From: DATBIO01 sp036556965
GTDB taxonomy: Bacteria > Acidobacteriota > Vicinamibacteria > Fen-336
DNA: 64,000 nucleotides
Assembly (NCBI GenBank): GCA_036556965.1
Contig: DATBIO010000241.1
Location: 5,128-69,127, forward strand
Reading direction: 5' to 3'
Part shown: in pieces, positions 55,151-64,000 of the stretch
How positions within the stretch are numbered: position 1 is the stretch's first letter
Layout of the letters: each line of letters opens with the position of its first letter
Notes under the pieces: model-generated
The model's database searches: none
What the model saw: the letters and a program-made list of their open reading frames with translations, nothing else
What the model was told of the DNA's origin: nothing
Program-made: the position numbers and the translations under genes

Positions 55151-56467
55151 GTGGACGCCGTCCGCGAGTACCACGACCTCCTCTTCGCGGCGGACGCGCG
55201 GGCGGAGGCGGAGGCGCTGGCGGAGGGCTTCCGGCAGGCGGGCATCCTCTTCGACGGGGCCCCCATGCCCAGCTTCCTGCGCCCGCACTTCGTGACCCGT
55301 GCGGAGTGGAACGCGCTGCGCGGGGACGGCGTGCGCCTGCTGGAGCTGGCGGCGCGCGTGGCCCGCCGCGCCTTCGGCGGCGACGCGCGCAAGCTGTGCG
55401 CGTGGCTGGGCACGCCGCCGGAGCAGGCGGAGTGGGTCGCGGTGGACCCCGGCGAGCCCGACGTCGTGCTCTCCCGCCTGGACGCCTTCCTCACCCCGCA
55501 GGGCCCGCGCTACATCGAGATCAACAGCGACGCCCCCGCCGGCTTCGGCTACGGCGACGCCATGGCCGAGGTCTTCCGCACCCTGCCCACGTTCCAGAGG
55601 TTCGCCAGGACCCACACCCTCCACTACGCGCCCTGCGCCGACGCGCTCATCGACGCGGTGCGCGCGGCCACGGACAGCCGCTCGCCGACGGTGGCCATCG
55701 TGGACTGGCACGAGGTCAAGACGCGCCCGGACCAGGAGATCCTCCGCGAGCGCTTCGAGGGCAAGGGCCTGCGCTGCCGGCTGGCCGACCCGCGGGAGGC
55801 GGCCATCGTGGGCGGGCGCCTGCTCTTCGAAGGCGCGCACGTGGACGTCGTCTACCGCCGCGTGCTGCTCACGGAGCTCGTGGAGCGCGCGCCCGAGGTG
55901 GCGACCTTCCTGGCCGCGTACCGCTGGGGCCTGGCCGCCTTCGTCAACTCCTTCCGCTGCCACCTCTCCGAGGACAAGGCCTTCCTGGCCTTCCTCACCG
56001 ACGAGGCCTTCGCCTCGCTGCTCACCGCCGACGAGCGCGCCTTCGTGGCGCGCGTGGTGCCGTGGACGCGCAAGGTCGAGGAGCGCGCCACCGACCACGC
56101 GGGGGAGAAGGTGGACCTGCTGCCCTGGGTCGTGCGCCACCGCGAGGAGCTGGTGCTCAAGCCGGCGCACGACTACGGAGGCCGGTCGGTGTTCATCGGC
56201 GAGGAGACCGAGCCGGCGGCATGGGAGGCGGCGGTGAACGCCGCCGTGAGCGGGAGCTGGGTGGTGCAGGAGCGCGTGCCCATCTCGCGCGAGCCGTTCC
56301 CCGTCGTCCGCGACGACGGGCGGCTCACGCTGGAGGAGCTGTACCTGAACGCCAACCCGTTCTACGTGCGGGGCGGGGAGACGGGCGGCGTGACCCGCGT
56401 CTCGCGGCGGGCCGTCATCAACGTCAGCGCGGGCGGGGGCGGGGTGCCGACCTTCGTGGTGGAGTGA
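55151..56467 (+). CDS. Circularly permuted ATP-grasp-like protein
   Basis: 438 residues from GTG 55151, six bases after pyrC (a CTG overlapping the pyrC stop is an alternative). Recognisable: RYIEINSDAPAGFGYGDAMAEVF (acidic loop), TVAIVDWHEVKT, ELVLKPAHDYGGRSVFIG (nucleotide lysine and Gly-rich loop) and a late EELYLNANPFYV. This resembles glutathionylspermidine-synthase-like and other permuted ATP-grasp proteins that join a carboxylate to an amine. Substrate unknown; cotranscription with pyrC may be incidental. Confidence 0.75.
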   Translation: MDAVREYHDLLFAADARAEAEALAEGFRQAGILFDGAPMPSFLRPHFVTRAEWNALRGDGVRLLELAARVARRAFGGDARKLCAWLGTPPEQAEWVAVDPGEPDVVLSRLDAFLTPQGPRYIEINSDAPAGFGYGDAMAEVFRTLPTFQRFARTHTLHYAPCADALIDAVRAATDSRSPTVAIVDWHEVKTRPDQEILRERFEGKGLRCRLADPREAAIVGGRLLFEGAHVDVVYRRVLLTELVERAPEVATFLAAYRWGLAAFVNSFRCHLSEDKAFLAFLTDEAFASLLTADERAFVARVVPWTRKVEERATDHAGEKVDLLPWVVRHREELVLKPAHDYGGRSVFIGEETEPAAWEAAVNAAVSGSWVVQERVPISREPFPVVRDDGRLTLEELYLNANPFYVRGGETGGVTRVSRRAVINVSAGGGGVPTFVVE

Positions 56468-56738
56468 CAGGCCCGCCCGGCTGTCCGGTGCTGTGAGGAC
56501 AGGTCTAGGACGAAGCCAGCAGTGGCTATAGCCGTAGCCAGGTTATCTGGATCACCAGGGCACGAACTGGGGACGCCCCATGTCATAAGGCGCCTTGAAA
56601 ACCTCTTGACAGTACTGGAGTCGCTCACCTAGGATCCGCGTCCTCGCCCCGCTCTCCCCGGGGTGTTCAGGCGTCGCACGTAACCAGTTAACACGACGTC
56701 CTGGGTGTCCACGGCCTTTCCACGAGGGCGGGGGACTC
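56468..56738. other. Intergenic region of lower GC with structured sequence
   Basis: 271 bp. It contains an inverted repeat TGGCTA-TAGCCG-TAGCCA (56523-56540), a promoter candidate (56606-56635) and, on the minus strand, ~49 stop-free codons (56552-56700) reading like the end of a protein (ILGERLQYCQEVFKAPYDMG). The last could be a decayed gene remnant or chance. No RNA gene or insertion sequence is recognised. Confidence 0.5.
56606..56635 (+). promoter_or_regulatory. Candidate promoter of the giant mosaic protein gene
   Basis: Perfect TTGACA (56606-56611), 18-bp spacer, TAGGAT (56630-56635, 4 of 6). Expected leader of roughly 95 nt to the TTG start at 56739. Confidence 0.5.
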
Positions 56739-59700
56739 TTGCGACTGAGAGCGCGGCGTTGGGGAGCAGGGATCCGAGCCACGAGCCGGCTCCTGCTCGT
56801 GGTGTTTGGCCTCGACGGCGCGGCCCTCGCGCACGTGCGGCCGCTCCTGCTGCACCCCGGGCCGAACGCGGAGCCGTCGTCCTCCTCGGGCGATGCCTGC
56901 CTCGAGGCCCTCGCCGCGGGCCGGGTGCCGGATGCGTCGGTGGACCGCGACGTGCTCTGGCCTCCGAACCACGCGTTGGTGGACGTGGGCCTCGAGGTGC
57001 GGCTCGGCGCCTGCTCCTCGCTGGCGTCGGTCGGCCTGGCCGTCTGGAGCGACGAGCCGCAGGACGGAAACGGAGACGGCAGCACCGCCGTGGATGCCCA
57101 CCTCGATCCGCCGCGGCTCTTCCTGCGGCGCGAGCGGCAGGGCCCCGCCGACGGCCGTGTCTACCTGTTGATCGCCACGGCCGCGCGCGGGGGCACGGCC
57201 TCCACGGACTGCGAGACGGTGGTCGTGCCGCACAGCCAGAGCCGCGCGGCGAAGCGCTCGGTGCAGGCGCAGGCGGAAGCGGCGGAGCAGTACTGCGAGA
57301 GCGGCAACGCGGCGCCGCCGGGCTTCCACCGGCTCGCCGAGGGTTTCCTCGTCCGCGCCAACGAGCCGCCCCTCGTGGACGCCGGCCCCGACCTCGCCAT
57401 CGAGCCGGGCACGAGCGCGGCCCTCGACGGCACCGTCACCGACGACGGCCTGCCCGCCGGCTCCGAGCTCGACGTCTCTTGGTCGAAGGTCAGCGGCCCG
57501 GGGACGGTCACCTTCTCGTCGCCGCACTCTCCGGACACGTCGGCAGCCTTCTCGGAGACCGGCACTTACGTGCTGCGGCTCCTGGCCCGCGAGGTCCTGG
57601 AGTGCGAAGACGGCCAGGGGCACGGCCACCACGGCCATCACCGCCATCGCGACCACGGCTGCGACGACGACTGCGACGAGCCGCGCTTCGGACTCTCCGG
57701 CCACGACGAAGTCTCGGTGGTCGTCTCCGCCGCCAACGCGGCACCGAGCGTCAGCGCGGGGCCGGACCTCACGCTGACCCTCCCGACCCAGGCCGTGGCG
57801 CTCCAAGGCAGCGCGACCGACGACGGGCGCCCCTCGGGCACCTTGACCGTGGGCTGGACTGTGATCGCCGGGCCGGGTGCCGTTGCCTTCGATCCTCCGG
57901 GCGTGGCCGCGCCCGTGGCCACCTTCGACGCGGTGGGCGCGTACCGGCTCAGGCTGGCGGCGAGCGATGGCCAGCTGTCGGCCTTCGACGACGTGACGGT
58001 GACCTTGAACCCGGAGGCGCTGCCCGTGCTGGCCGTGGCGGATGCGGACACCACGGAGGGCCACGAGGCCGTCACCGGGGCCGTGGTGGAGATGACGCTG
58101 TCCAAGCCGTGGCCGCGCCCGGTTTCCGTCGACTACACGACGGCGGACGGGTCGGCCACGGCGGGCTGCGACTACCGCTCCCGCTTCGGCAGGCTGACCC
58201 TTCCCGCCGGGGAGACGCGCGCCACGGTGCTCGTGCCGGTGGTGGGCGAGGTGGTGCCCGAGGCCGACGAGACCGTCCTGCTGCGCGTCGGCAACGCGTC
58301 CGAGGCGACGCTGGCGCGCGACGAGGCGGTCCTCACGCTGGTCAACGACGATGCCGCCAACGCGGAGCCGCCCGCGCTGACGGCGCGTGCTCCCGCGGAC
58401 GGCACCACCGGGGCCGCGGTGCCCACGCTCCTCTCCTGGTCGGCGAGCGACCCCGATCCCGGCGCCACCCTCCGCCACGACGTCTACCTGGGCACGACCT
58501 TCGGCACCACCGGTCAGGGCTGGCAGGCCGTCTGTCCGGCGACTCCGGGTCCGCCGTCCCGGTCCGGGGCCGTTTCCGCCTACGACGAGGCCGGCGACCG
58601 GCTGATGGTGTTCGGCGGACGCGGCGAAGAGTCCGCGGGGGTGGTCTGGGTGCTCGCGCATGCCACCGCTGCCGGCGGAGTGCCGCGCTGGCTCACCGTC
58701 GAGACGGCGGATGGCCCCGGCGCCCTGGACGGCGCCACCGGCGCCTACGACCCCGGCACCAACCGGCTCATCGTTCACGGCGGATGTGTCGGTGCCTGCA
58801 GTCGTCCCGAGGAGGCCACCTGGATCCTGACCAACGCCAGCGGCCTCGGCGGGCCCTCGGAGTGGATCCGCCTGGCCGTTGCCGGCCCGGGCCCGCGCGC
58901 GGGCCACGCGTCCGCCTATGACGCGCGGACCAACAGGCTGATCGTCTTCGGGGGCACGGACGGCGTCGCCGAGAGGGCCGATGCGTGGGTCCTGTACGAC
59001 GCCAACGGCATCGGCCAGCCGGCGTGGCACCTCCTGAGCAACGGGGAGGGAGGCCCGGCTCCCCGCAGCGGATCCGCGGCGGTCTTCGACGCCGCGTCGA
59101 ACCGCCTGCTGGTCGTCGGCGGCCGCGCCGGCGCCACCGCCTTCAACGACGTCTGGGCGCTGCGGGTCGCCGACGGAGCCGGCGCCGCCGCCACCTGGGC
59201 GCCGCTGGCGCCGAGCGGGACGCCGCCCGGCCGCCGCTGGGGCCATGCCGCGGCGTATGAGCCCGCGAGCCGCCGGCTGCTCGTGTTCGGGGGCAGCACG
59301 GCCGGAACGGAGAGCGGCCTCAACTTCGTGTTCGGCGACGTCTGGCTCCTCGACGGCGCCGGCGAGGGTGAAGCGCCCGCCTGGGTCCGCGTCACCGCCG
59401 CCGGCGGGCCTCCGGCGGCGCGCTACCAGCCCGTGCATGCCTACGCGCCGGGCGCGAACCGCCTGGTCGTCGCGCTCGGAGCGAACAACAAGCTGGCCGC
59501 GGACCCCGCCGACGTCTGGACGCTCGCCGATGCCATGGGCAGCCTGCCCGTGGCGTCCTCGGACCAGGAAGAGGCGGCCTACCTGGCCGAAGACCTCGTC
59601 GCCGGCGCCCGCTACTACTGGCGCGTGGTCAGCCGTGACGAGCACGGCGCCTGGCGCGGCTCGCCGCCATGGAGCTTCACCTCGAACCGCGCGCCGGCGG

Positions 59701-62700
59701 TGGACGCGGGACCGGGCCAGACGATCACCCTGCCCGCGGCGGCCGCGCTCCTGGGCACGGCCGGCGACGATGGGCTGCCCGCGGGAGCCATTCTGGCCGT
59801 GCGCTGGAGCGTGGCGGGCGGCCCGGGCGCGGTCTCGTTCGCGGACAGCGCGTCCGCCGCCACCGTCGCCACCTTCTCCGCGCCGGGCTCCTACGTGCTG
59901 CGCCTCGAGGCCACCGACTCGCAGCTCGGGGCGGCCGACGAGATGACGGTGACGGTCCTGCCGGCGCCCGAGGCCAACGGGGCGCCCGTGGTGGACGCGG
60001 GCCCGGACCAGGCGCTCCTGCTTCCGGCGCGCACCGCCGCGCTCGCCGGCAGCGTGACCGACGACGGCCGCCCGGCGGGCGTCCTCGGCGCGAGCTGGTC
60101 GCAGCTCGCGGGCCCGGGGACGGTGAGCTTCGCCGATCCGTCGCAGCCGGCCACCGTGGCCACGTTCAGCCTTCCCGGCCGTTACGTCCTCGAGCTGGCG
60201 GCGAGCGATTCCGCGCTGGCCGCCGCGGACACGCTCGAGGTGACGGTGGCCCCGCGCTCCGACCTGACCGTCCGGTCGGTGGACGTCTCGGCCTTCGTGG
60301 TGGACGGCCAGACGCTGGTGGCGGCCGGCGTCCTCGCCGCGGTGGTGGCCAACGACGGCGCGGGGCCCGCGGGCAGGCCGTTCGCGCTCTCGTTCTTCGA
60401 GGATCGCAACACGAGCGGCGCCTACGAGCCCGCGGAGGACGTGCTCCTCGGCACCGCGAGCCTGCCCGACCTGGCCGCGGGCGGGACGACCGTCGCCTCG
60501 GCCCCGGTGGAGGGCTCCGTCCTCTTCCGCGGGAACGTGGTCCACGCCTTCGTGGACAGCGGCCGGGCCGTGGCCGAGAGCGACGAGTCCAACAACCACG
60601 CCGCCTCCGGACCGCCGTGCGAGGACGCGCCCGCGCCCGTGCCCTTCGCGCCGTCGCTCAAGTGGAGCTGGACCGGCTCGCCGGTGGAGCCGGCCTCGCG
60701 CCACGTCATGGCCACGCCCGCGGTGGTGGACCTCGACGGCGACGGCGCCCCCGAGGTCGTCTTCCACAGCTTCCGCGAGCTGGAGGCGGGAGCCGTCACG
60801 CACGGCGGGCGCCTCCGGGTCCTGAGGGGGAGCGACGGCGCCGAGGTCTTCACGGTGGCCGACCCCGCCCACGCGGTGGCCGGCCTCTCCCAGGTCGCGG
60901 TGGGCGACATCGACGGCGACGGGCGGCCGGAGATCGTGAGCGTCCACGAGGCCGGCAACCGCCTCATCGCCTTCGAGCACGACGGCACCTTCAAGTGGCT
61001 CTCGACGGAGGTGAACAACGGGCTCCACTGGGGCGGGGCTTCGCTGGCCGACCTCGACGGCGACCACGTGCCCGAGATCGTGGTCGGGCGCACGGTGTTC
61101 AACGCGGACGGCACCCTGCGCTGGGTCGGCTCCTCCAGCGAGGCCGGCCAGGGCACGAACGGGCCCATCGGCCTGGTGGCGGACCTCGACCTGGACGGCT
61201 CCCCGGAGGTGGTGGCCGGCTCCGCCGCGTATCGCGCCTCGGGCCAGATCGCCTACTTCACCCTCCTGTCGAACCACGGCTTCAACGCGGTGGGGAACTT
61301 CGACGACGACCCCTTCGCGGAGGTCGTCCTCGTCGAGAACGGCCGGGTGCACCTGCTCGAGCACGACGGCCGCCGGAAGTGGGGGCCGGTCGCGGTGCCC
61401 GGGGGAGGCCACGGCGGGCCGCCGACGGTGGCCGACTTCGACGGGGACGGGCAGCCCGAGATCGGGATCGCGGCCGCGGGCGCCTACTCCGTGCTCGAGG
61501 CCGACGGGACGGTCAAGTGGCTGGCCCTGGTCCAGGACTTCAGCTCCAACGCCACCGGCTCCTCCGTCTTCGACTTCGAGGCCGACGGCAGCCCCGAGGT
61601 GATCTACGCCGACGAGCTGAAGCTCCGCATCTTCAAGGGCACCGACGGGGCGGTGCTCTGGGAGGTCCCGCGGCCCAGCCTCACCGCCCACGAGTACCCG
61701 GTCATCGCGGACCTCGACGGCGACGGGGGCGCCGAGATCGTGGTGGGCAGCGACACCATCTTCTTCCCGGGAACGCCCGGACTGCACGTCTACGGCGACT
61801 CCGGCGAGCGCTGGGTGCGCACGCGCCGGATCTGGAACCAGCACGCCTACCACATCACCAACGTCAACGGCGACGGGACCATCCCGCCGCACGAGCGCCC
61901 GGGGTGGCTCGCCTACAACAACTACCGCCAGAACCGGCTGACCAGCGGGTGCGAGTACGCGAAGCCGGACCTGGCGCCCTCCTACGTGCGGACGGCGACG
62001 GAGGCAGGAAGCCGCGCCGTGACCGCGCGCGTGGGCAACGGGGGCGGGAGCGCCGTTCCCCCAGGCCTGCCGGTCTCGTTCTACGACGGCGACCCGCGCG
62101 CGGGCGGCACGCTCCTGGGGACGGTGGCCACGGCCGCGGTGCTCCGCCCCGAGGGCTTCGAGGACGTGACGCTCACCCTCGAGGCCGCCCGGCGCGCGCT
62201 GCCGCTGTGGGTGGTGGCGGACGACCTGGGCAACGGTTCCGGGACCGTCGCGGAGTCCGACGAGGCCAACAACGCCTACGACTCGCGGGTCTTCCTGACG
62301 GACACGCCCAACCAGCGGCCGCAGGTGGACGCGGGGCCCGACCGCTCGACCGAGGCGCCCGCGATGACGGTGGCCCTCGACGCCACCGTGACCGACGACG
62401 GCCTGCCCGTCGGCACCCTCGGCTTCGCCTGGGGCAAGGTGAGCGGGCCCGGGGACGTGGCCTTCGGCACGGCCACGGCCGAGGACACCACCGCCACCTT
62501 CAGCGTCCCCGGGGCCTACGTGCTGCGCCTCACGGCCAGCGACGCCGACCTGACCCACGCCGACGACGTGGCCGTGGTCGTGTACCCGGAGAACCAGCCG
62601 CCGTCGGTGGACGCCGGGCCGGACCGCGTGGCGGGGACGGCCAGCATCACCGTGAGCGGGTCCGTCGTGGACGACGGGCTGCCCGCGGGCGGCGCCCTCG

Positions 62701-64000
62701 GCATCGCCTGGAGCGTGGTGGAAGCCCCGGGCGCGGTGACGTTCGGCTCGCCCGCCGCGGCCGCTACGCTGGTCACCTTCGGCGCCGAGGGACGCCACCT
62801 CCTGCGACTCACGGCCAGCGACGGCCGCGAGACGCGGAGCGACGACGTGGTGGTGGACTTCGTGCGCCAGAACCAGGCGCCGACGGTCGGCGCGGGCGCC
62901 GACCGCACCCTCACGCTGCCCGCCAACGAGGTCGCCCTCGACGGCTCGGTGGCCGATGACGGCCTGCCTCTGGGAGCCGCCGTGAGCGCTCGCTGGTCGC
63001 TGGTCTCCGGTCCTCCGGCGGCGTTCGCCGACGCCGCCGTCCCGGATACGGTGGTGCGTCTGACCGACCCCGGGACCTACGTCCTGCGCCTCAGGGGCAG
63101 CGACGGCCGGCTCGCCGCCTTCGACGACGTCACGGTCACCGTGCTGCCGGCGCCCGCGGCCGGCGACCCGCCGCTGGTCTCGCTGTCGTCGCCCTCGGAG
63201 GGCATGTCCCTGTCGGGGCCGACGCCCGTGGTGGGCAGCGTGAGCAGCGCGTCGCTGGCGAGCTGGCGCCTCGAGAGCCGCCTCCAGGGCGAGCCGGAGT
63301 TCCAGCGGTTCGGCTTCGGCACGGCCCCGGTGACGGCGGCGGAGCTCGCCACCTTCGACCCCACCCTGCGGCTGAACGGCATCCACGAGGTCCGCCTCGT
63401 GGCCACCGACGTGGCCGGGCGTTCGGCGGCCGTCTCCGTGCACGTGGTGGTGCGCGACAACCTGAAGGTGGGCCACTTCAGCGTCTCCTTCGTGGACCTC
63501 GAGGTCCCCGTGGCCGGCCTGCCCATCCGCGTGACGCGCACGTACGACAGCCGGGACAAGGGCAAGGGCGACTTCGGCCACGGCTGGCGACTCGAGCTGT
63601 CCACGATGCGCGTGGCCGAGAACGGAACCGGCGGCCTCGGCTGGCAGGGCGTCTCCACCGGCGGCTTCTTTCCCGCCTACTGCCTGCCCGCGGGTCGGCC
63701 GCACGTGGTGACGGTGACCCTCCCCGGCGGGCGCGTGCAGGAGTTCGAGATGGTGGTGTCGCCCGCCTGCCAGCCGTTCATCCCGCCCGACCTGGTGACG
63801 GTGAGCTATCGCCCACGGCCGGGCAGCCTGGGCTCGCTGGCCCCCATGGGCGACCGCGAGGCCTGGGTCGCCGGATCCTGGCCGGGCAACATCGAGCTCT
63901 TCGCCGTCACGCAGTTCGACCTGTTCGATCCCACGGCCTACGAATACACGGCGCCGGACGGCCGGAAGTTCGTCGTCCACGAGAGCGAGGGGGTGAAGCG
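56739..64000 (+). CDS. Giant secreted mosaic protein (PKD / Calx-beta / Kelch / CARDB / FG-GAP / RHS entry), 3' end missing
   Basis: Frame open from TTG 56739 to the window end: ~2420 residues, incomplete. Signal peptide (RLLLVVFGLDGAALA), WPPNHALV at ~74. Domains: PKD-like 1 (~210-320) with a His-rich loop (295-314) ending CDDDC; PKD 2; Calx-beta ~429-540; Kelch-like propeller ~591-938 inside a fibronectin-III-like fold; PKD 3-4 ~983-1173; CARDB ~1174-1288; FG-GAP/VCBS (DLDGDG repeats) ~1300-1738; CARDB 2; PKD 5-7 ~1853-2138; Ig-like; then from ~2241 an RHS entry (FVDLEVPVAGLPIRVTRTYDSRD). It is probably cell-surface or secreted; the RHS part suggests a delivered toxin or adhesin. Confidence 0.88.
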   Translation, partial: MRLRARRWGAGIRATSRLLLVVFGLDGAALAHVRPLLLHPGPNAEPSSSSGDACLEALAAGRVPDASVDRDVLWPPNHALVDVGLEVRLGACSSLASVGLAVWSDEPQDGNGDGSTAVDAHLDPPRLFLRRERQGPADGRVYLLIATAARGGTASTDCETVVVPHSQSRAAKRSVQAQAEAAEQYCESGNAAPPGFHRLAEGFLVRANEPPLVDAGPDLAIEPGTSAALDGTVTDDGLPAGSELDVSWSKVSGPGTVTFSSPHSPDTSAAFSETGTYVLRLLAREVLECEDGQGHGHHGHHRHRDHGCDDDCDEPRFGLSGHDEVSVVVSAANAAPSVSAGPDLTLTLPTQAVALQGSATDDGRPSGTLTVGWTVIAGPGAVAFDPPGVAAPVATFDAVGAYRLRLAASDGQLSAFDDVTVTLNPEALPVLAVADADTTEGHEAVTGAVVEMTLSKPWPRPVSVDYTTADGSATAGCDYRSRFGRLTLPAGETRATVLVPVVGEVVPEADETVLLRVGNASEATLARDEAVLTLVNDDAANAEPPALTARAPADGTTGAAVPTLLSWSASDPDPGATLRHDVYLGTTFGTTGQGWQAVCPATPGPPSRSGAVSAYDEAGDRLMVFGGRGEESAGVVWVLAHATAAGGVPRWLTVETADGPGALDGATGAYDPGTNRLIVHGGCVGACSRPEEATWILTNASGLGGPSEWIRLAVAGPGPRAGHASAYDARTNRLIVFGGTDGVAERADAWVLYDANGIGQPAWHLLSNGEGGPAPRSGSAAVFDAASNRLLVVGGRAGATAFNDVWALRVADGAGAAATWAPLAPSGTPPGRRWGHAAAYEPASRRLLVFGGSTAGTESGLNFVFGDVWLLDGAGEGEAPAWVRVTAAGGPPAARYQPVHAYAPGANRLVVALGANNKLAADPADVWTLADAMGSLPVASSDQEEAAYLAEDLVAGARYYWRVVSRDEHGAWRGSPPWSFTSNRAPAVDAGPGQTITLPAAAALLGTAGDDGLPAGAILAVRWSVAGGPGAVSFADSASAATVATFSAPGSYVLRLEATDSQLGAADEMTVTVLPAPEANGAPVVDAGPDQALLLPARTAALAGSVTDDGRPAGVLGASWSQLAGPGTVSFADPSQPATVATFSLPGRYVLELAASDSALAAADTLEVTVAPRSDLTVRSVDVSAFVVDGQTLVAAGVLAAVVANDGAGPAGRPFALSFFEDRNTSGAYEPAEDVLLGTASLPDLAAGGTTVASAPVEGSVLFRGNVVHAFVDSGRAVAESDESNNHAASGPPCEDAPAPVPFAPSLKWSWTGSPVEPASRHVMATPAVVDLDGDGAPEVVFHSFRELEAGAVTHGGRLRVLRGSDGAEVFTVADPAHAVAGLSQVAVGDIDGDGRPEIVSVHEAGNRLIAFEHDGTFKWLSTEVNNGLHWGGASLADLDGDHVPEIVVGRTVFNADGTLRWVGSSSEAGQGTNGPIGLVADLDLDGSPEVVAGSAAYRASGQIAYFTLLSNHGFNAVGNFDDDPFAEVVLVENGRVHLLEHDGRRKWGPVAVPGGGHGGPPTVADFDGDGQPEIGIAAAGAYSVLEADGTVKWLALVQDFSSNATGSSVFDFEADGSPEVIYADELKLRIFKGTDGAVLWEVPRPSLTAHEYPVIADLDGDGGAEIVVGSDTIFFPGTPGLHVYGDSGERWVRTRRIWNQHAYHITNVNGDGTIPPHERPGWLAYNNYRQNRLTSGCEYAKPDLAPSYVRTATEAGSRAVTARVGNGGGSAVPPGLPVSFYDGDPRAGGTLLGTVATAAVLRPEGFEDVTLTLEAARRALPLWVVADDLGNGSGTVAESDEANNAYDSRVFLTDTPNQRPQVDAGPDRSTEAPAMTVALDATVTDDGLPVGTLGFAWGKVSGPGDVAFGTATAEDTTATFSVPGAYVLRLTASDADLTHADDVAVVVYPENQPPSVDAGPDRVAGTASITVSGSVVDDGLPAGGALGIAWSVVEAPGAVTFGSPAAAATLVTFGAEGRHLLRLTASDGRETRSDDVVVDFVRQNQAPTVGAGADRTLTLPANEVALDGSVADDGLPLGAAVSARWSLVSGPPAAFADAAVPDTVVRLTDPGTYVLRLRGSDGRLAAFDDVTVTVLPAPAAGDPPLVSLSSPSEGMSLSGPTPVVGSVSSASLASWRLESRLQGEPEFQRFGFGTAPVTAAELATFDPTLRLNGIHEVRLVATDVAGRSAAVSVHVVVRDNLKVGHFSVSFVDLEVPVAGLPIRVTRTYDSRDKGKGDFGHGWRLELSTMRVAENGTGGLGWQGVSTGGFFPAYCLPAGRPHVVTVTLPGGRVQEFEMVVSPACQPFIPPDLVTVSYRPRPGSLGSLAPMGDREAWVAGSWPGNIELFAVTQFDLFDPTAYEYTAPDGRKFVVHESEGVK

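Noticed and set aside
56688..63980. 2430-codon open frame on the minus strand
   Set aside because: Mirror of the giant plus-strand gene. The plus frame has recognisable domains in order; the minus frame is Arg/Gly/His/Val-rich without motifs, as expected from GC-rich third positions.

Overview
The window is 64 kb of very GC-rich, densely coding bacterial chromosome. The organism is a diderm: it has a FadL-type outer-membrane protein, a porin-like barrel, many signal peptides and lipoprotein-type signals. Hanks-type kinase, class II ribonucleotide reductase, PyrR and an RHS-type giant protein fit Acidobacteriota, Myxococcota or a related deep lineage, but the sequence alone does not settle the phylum. 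No rRNA, tRNA, CRISPR array, prophage or complete insertion sequence was seen. Genes are tightly packed, often with ATGA/GTGA/CTGA stop-start overlaps, and no gene-free stretch exceeds about 270 bp.

Layout. 1-7.2 kb: end of a GcvT-family gene, a secreted protein, a PAP2 phosphatase, a 1449-residue hybrid sensor kinase and a GNAT acetyltransferase. 7.3-11 kb: nrdJ with its own promoter and two small downstream genes. 11-18.5 kb: a FadL-like protein, then a minus-strand sulfate-assimilation operon (APS reductase fused in frame to ATP sulfurylase/APS kinase, precorrin-2 dehydrogenase, uroporphyrinogen-III methyltransferase, siroheme sulfite reductase). This operon is preceded by a leader that encodes a small peptide with three consecutive Cys codons and then a strong terminator hairpin, a probable cysteine attenuator. 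18.5-24.1 kb: cytochrome c, nicotinamidase, DUF1206 membrane protein and an ABC-2 exporter operon with two ATPases and two permeases. 24-30 kb: GYF-domain protein, anchored protein, porin and a polyprenyl-sugar/glycosyltransferase operon. 30-34.8 kb: GAF/Fis-type regulator, membrane proteins, ACT-domain protein, radical SAM protein with an odd cluster motif, and folE.

34.8-44.7 kb: Ser/Thr kinase, an MrfA/MrfB-like helicase-exonuclease pair with a PqqB-like metallo-beta-lactamase between them, a large membrane protein, and a glutaredoxin-like protein. 44.7-46.6 kb: an FTR1 iron permease with a fused cytochrome c domain, whose start codon lies inside a 19-bp Fur-box-like palindrome. 46.6-55.1 kb: pyrimidine genes in two blocks (minus: pyrK-pyrD-pyrF; plus: csaA-pyrR-pyrB-pyrC) around a nucleotidyltransferase pair and a membrane phosphodiesterase. 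55.1-64 kb: a permuted ATP-grasp protein, then the first ~2420 residues of a giant secreted mosaic protein (PKD, Calx-beta, Kelch, CARDB, FG-GAP, RHS entry) that runs off the window.

Most functional calls rest on recognisable motifs. Promoter, operator and attenuator calls were made by eye and are labelled accordingly.
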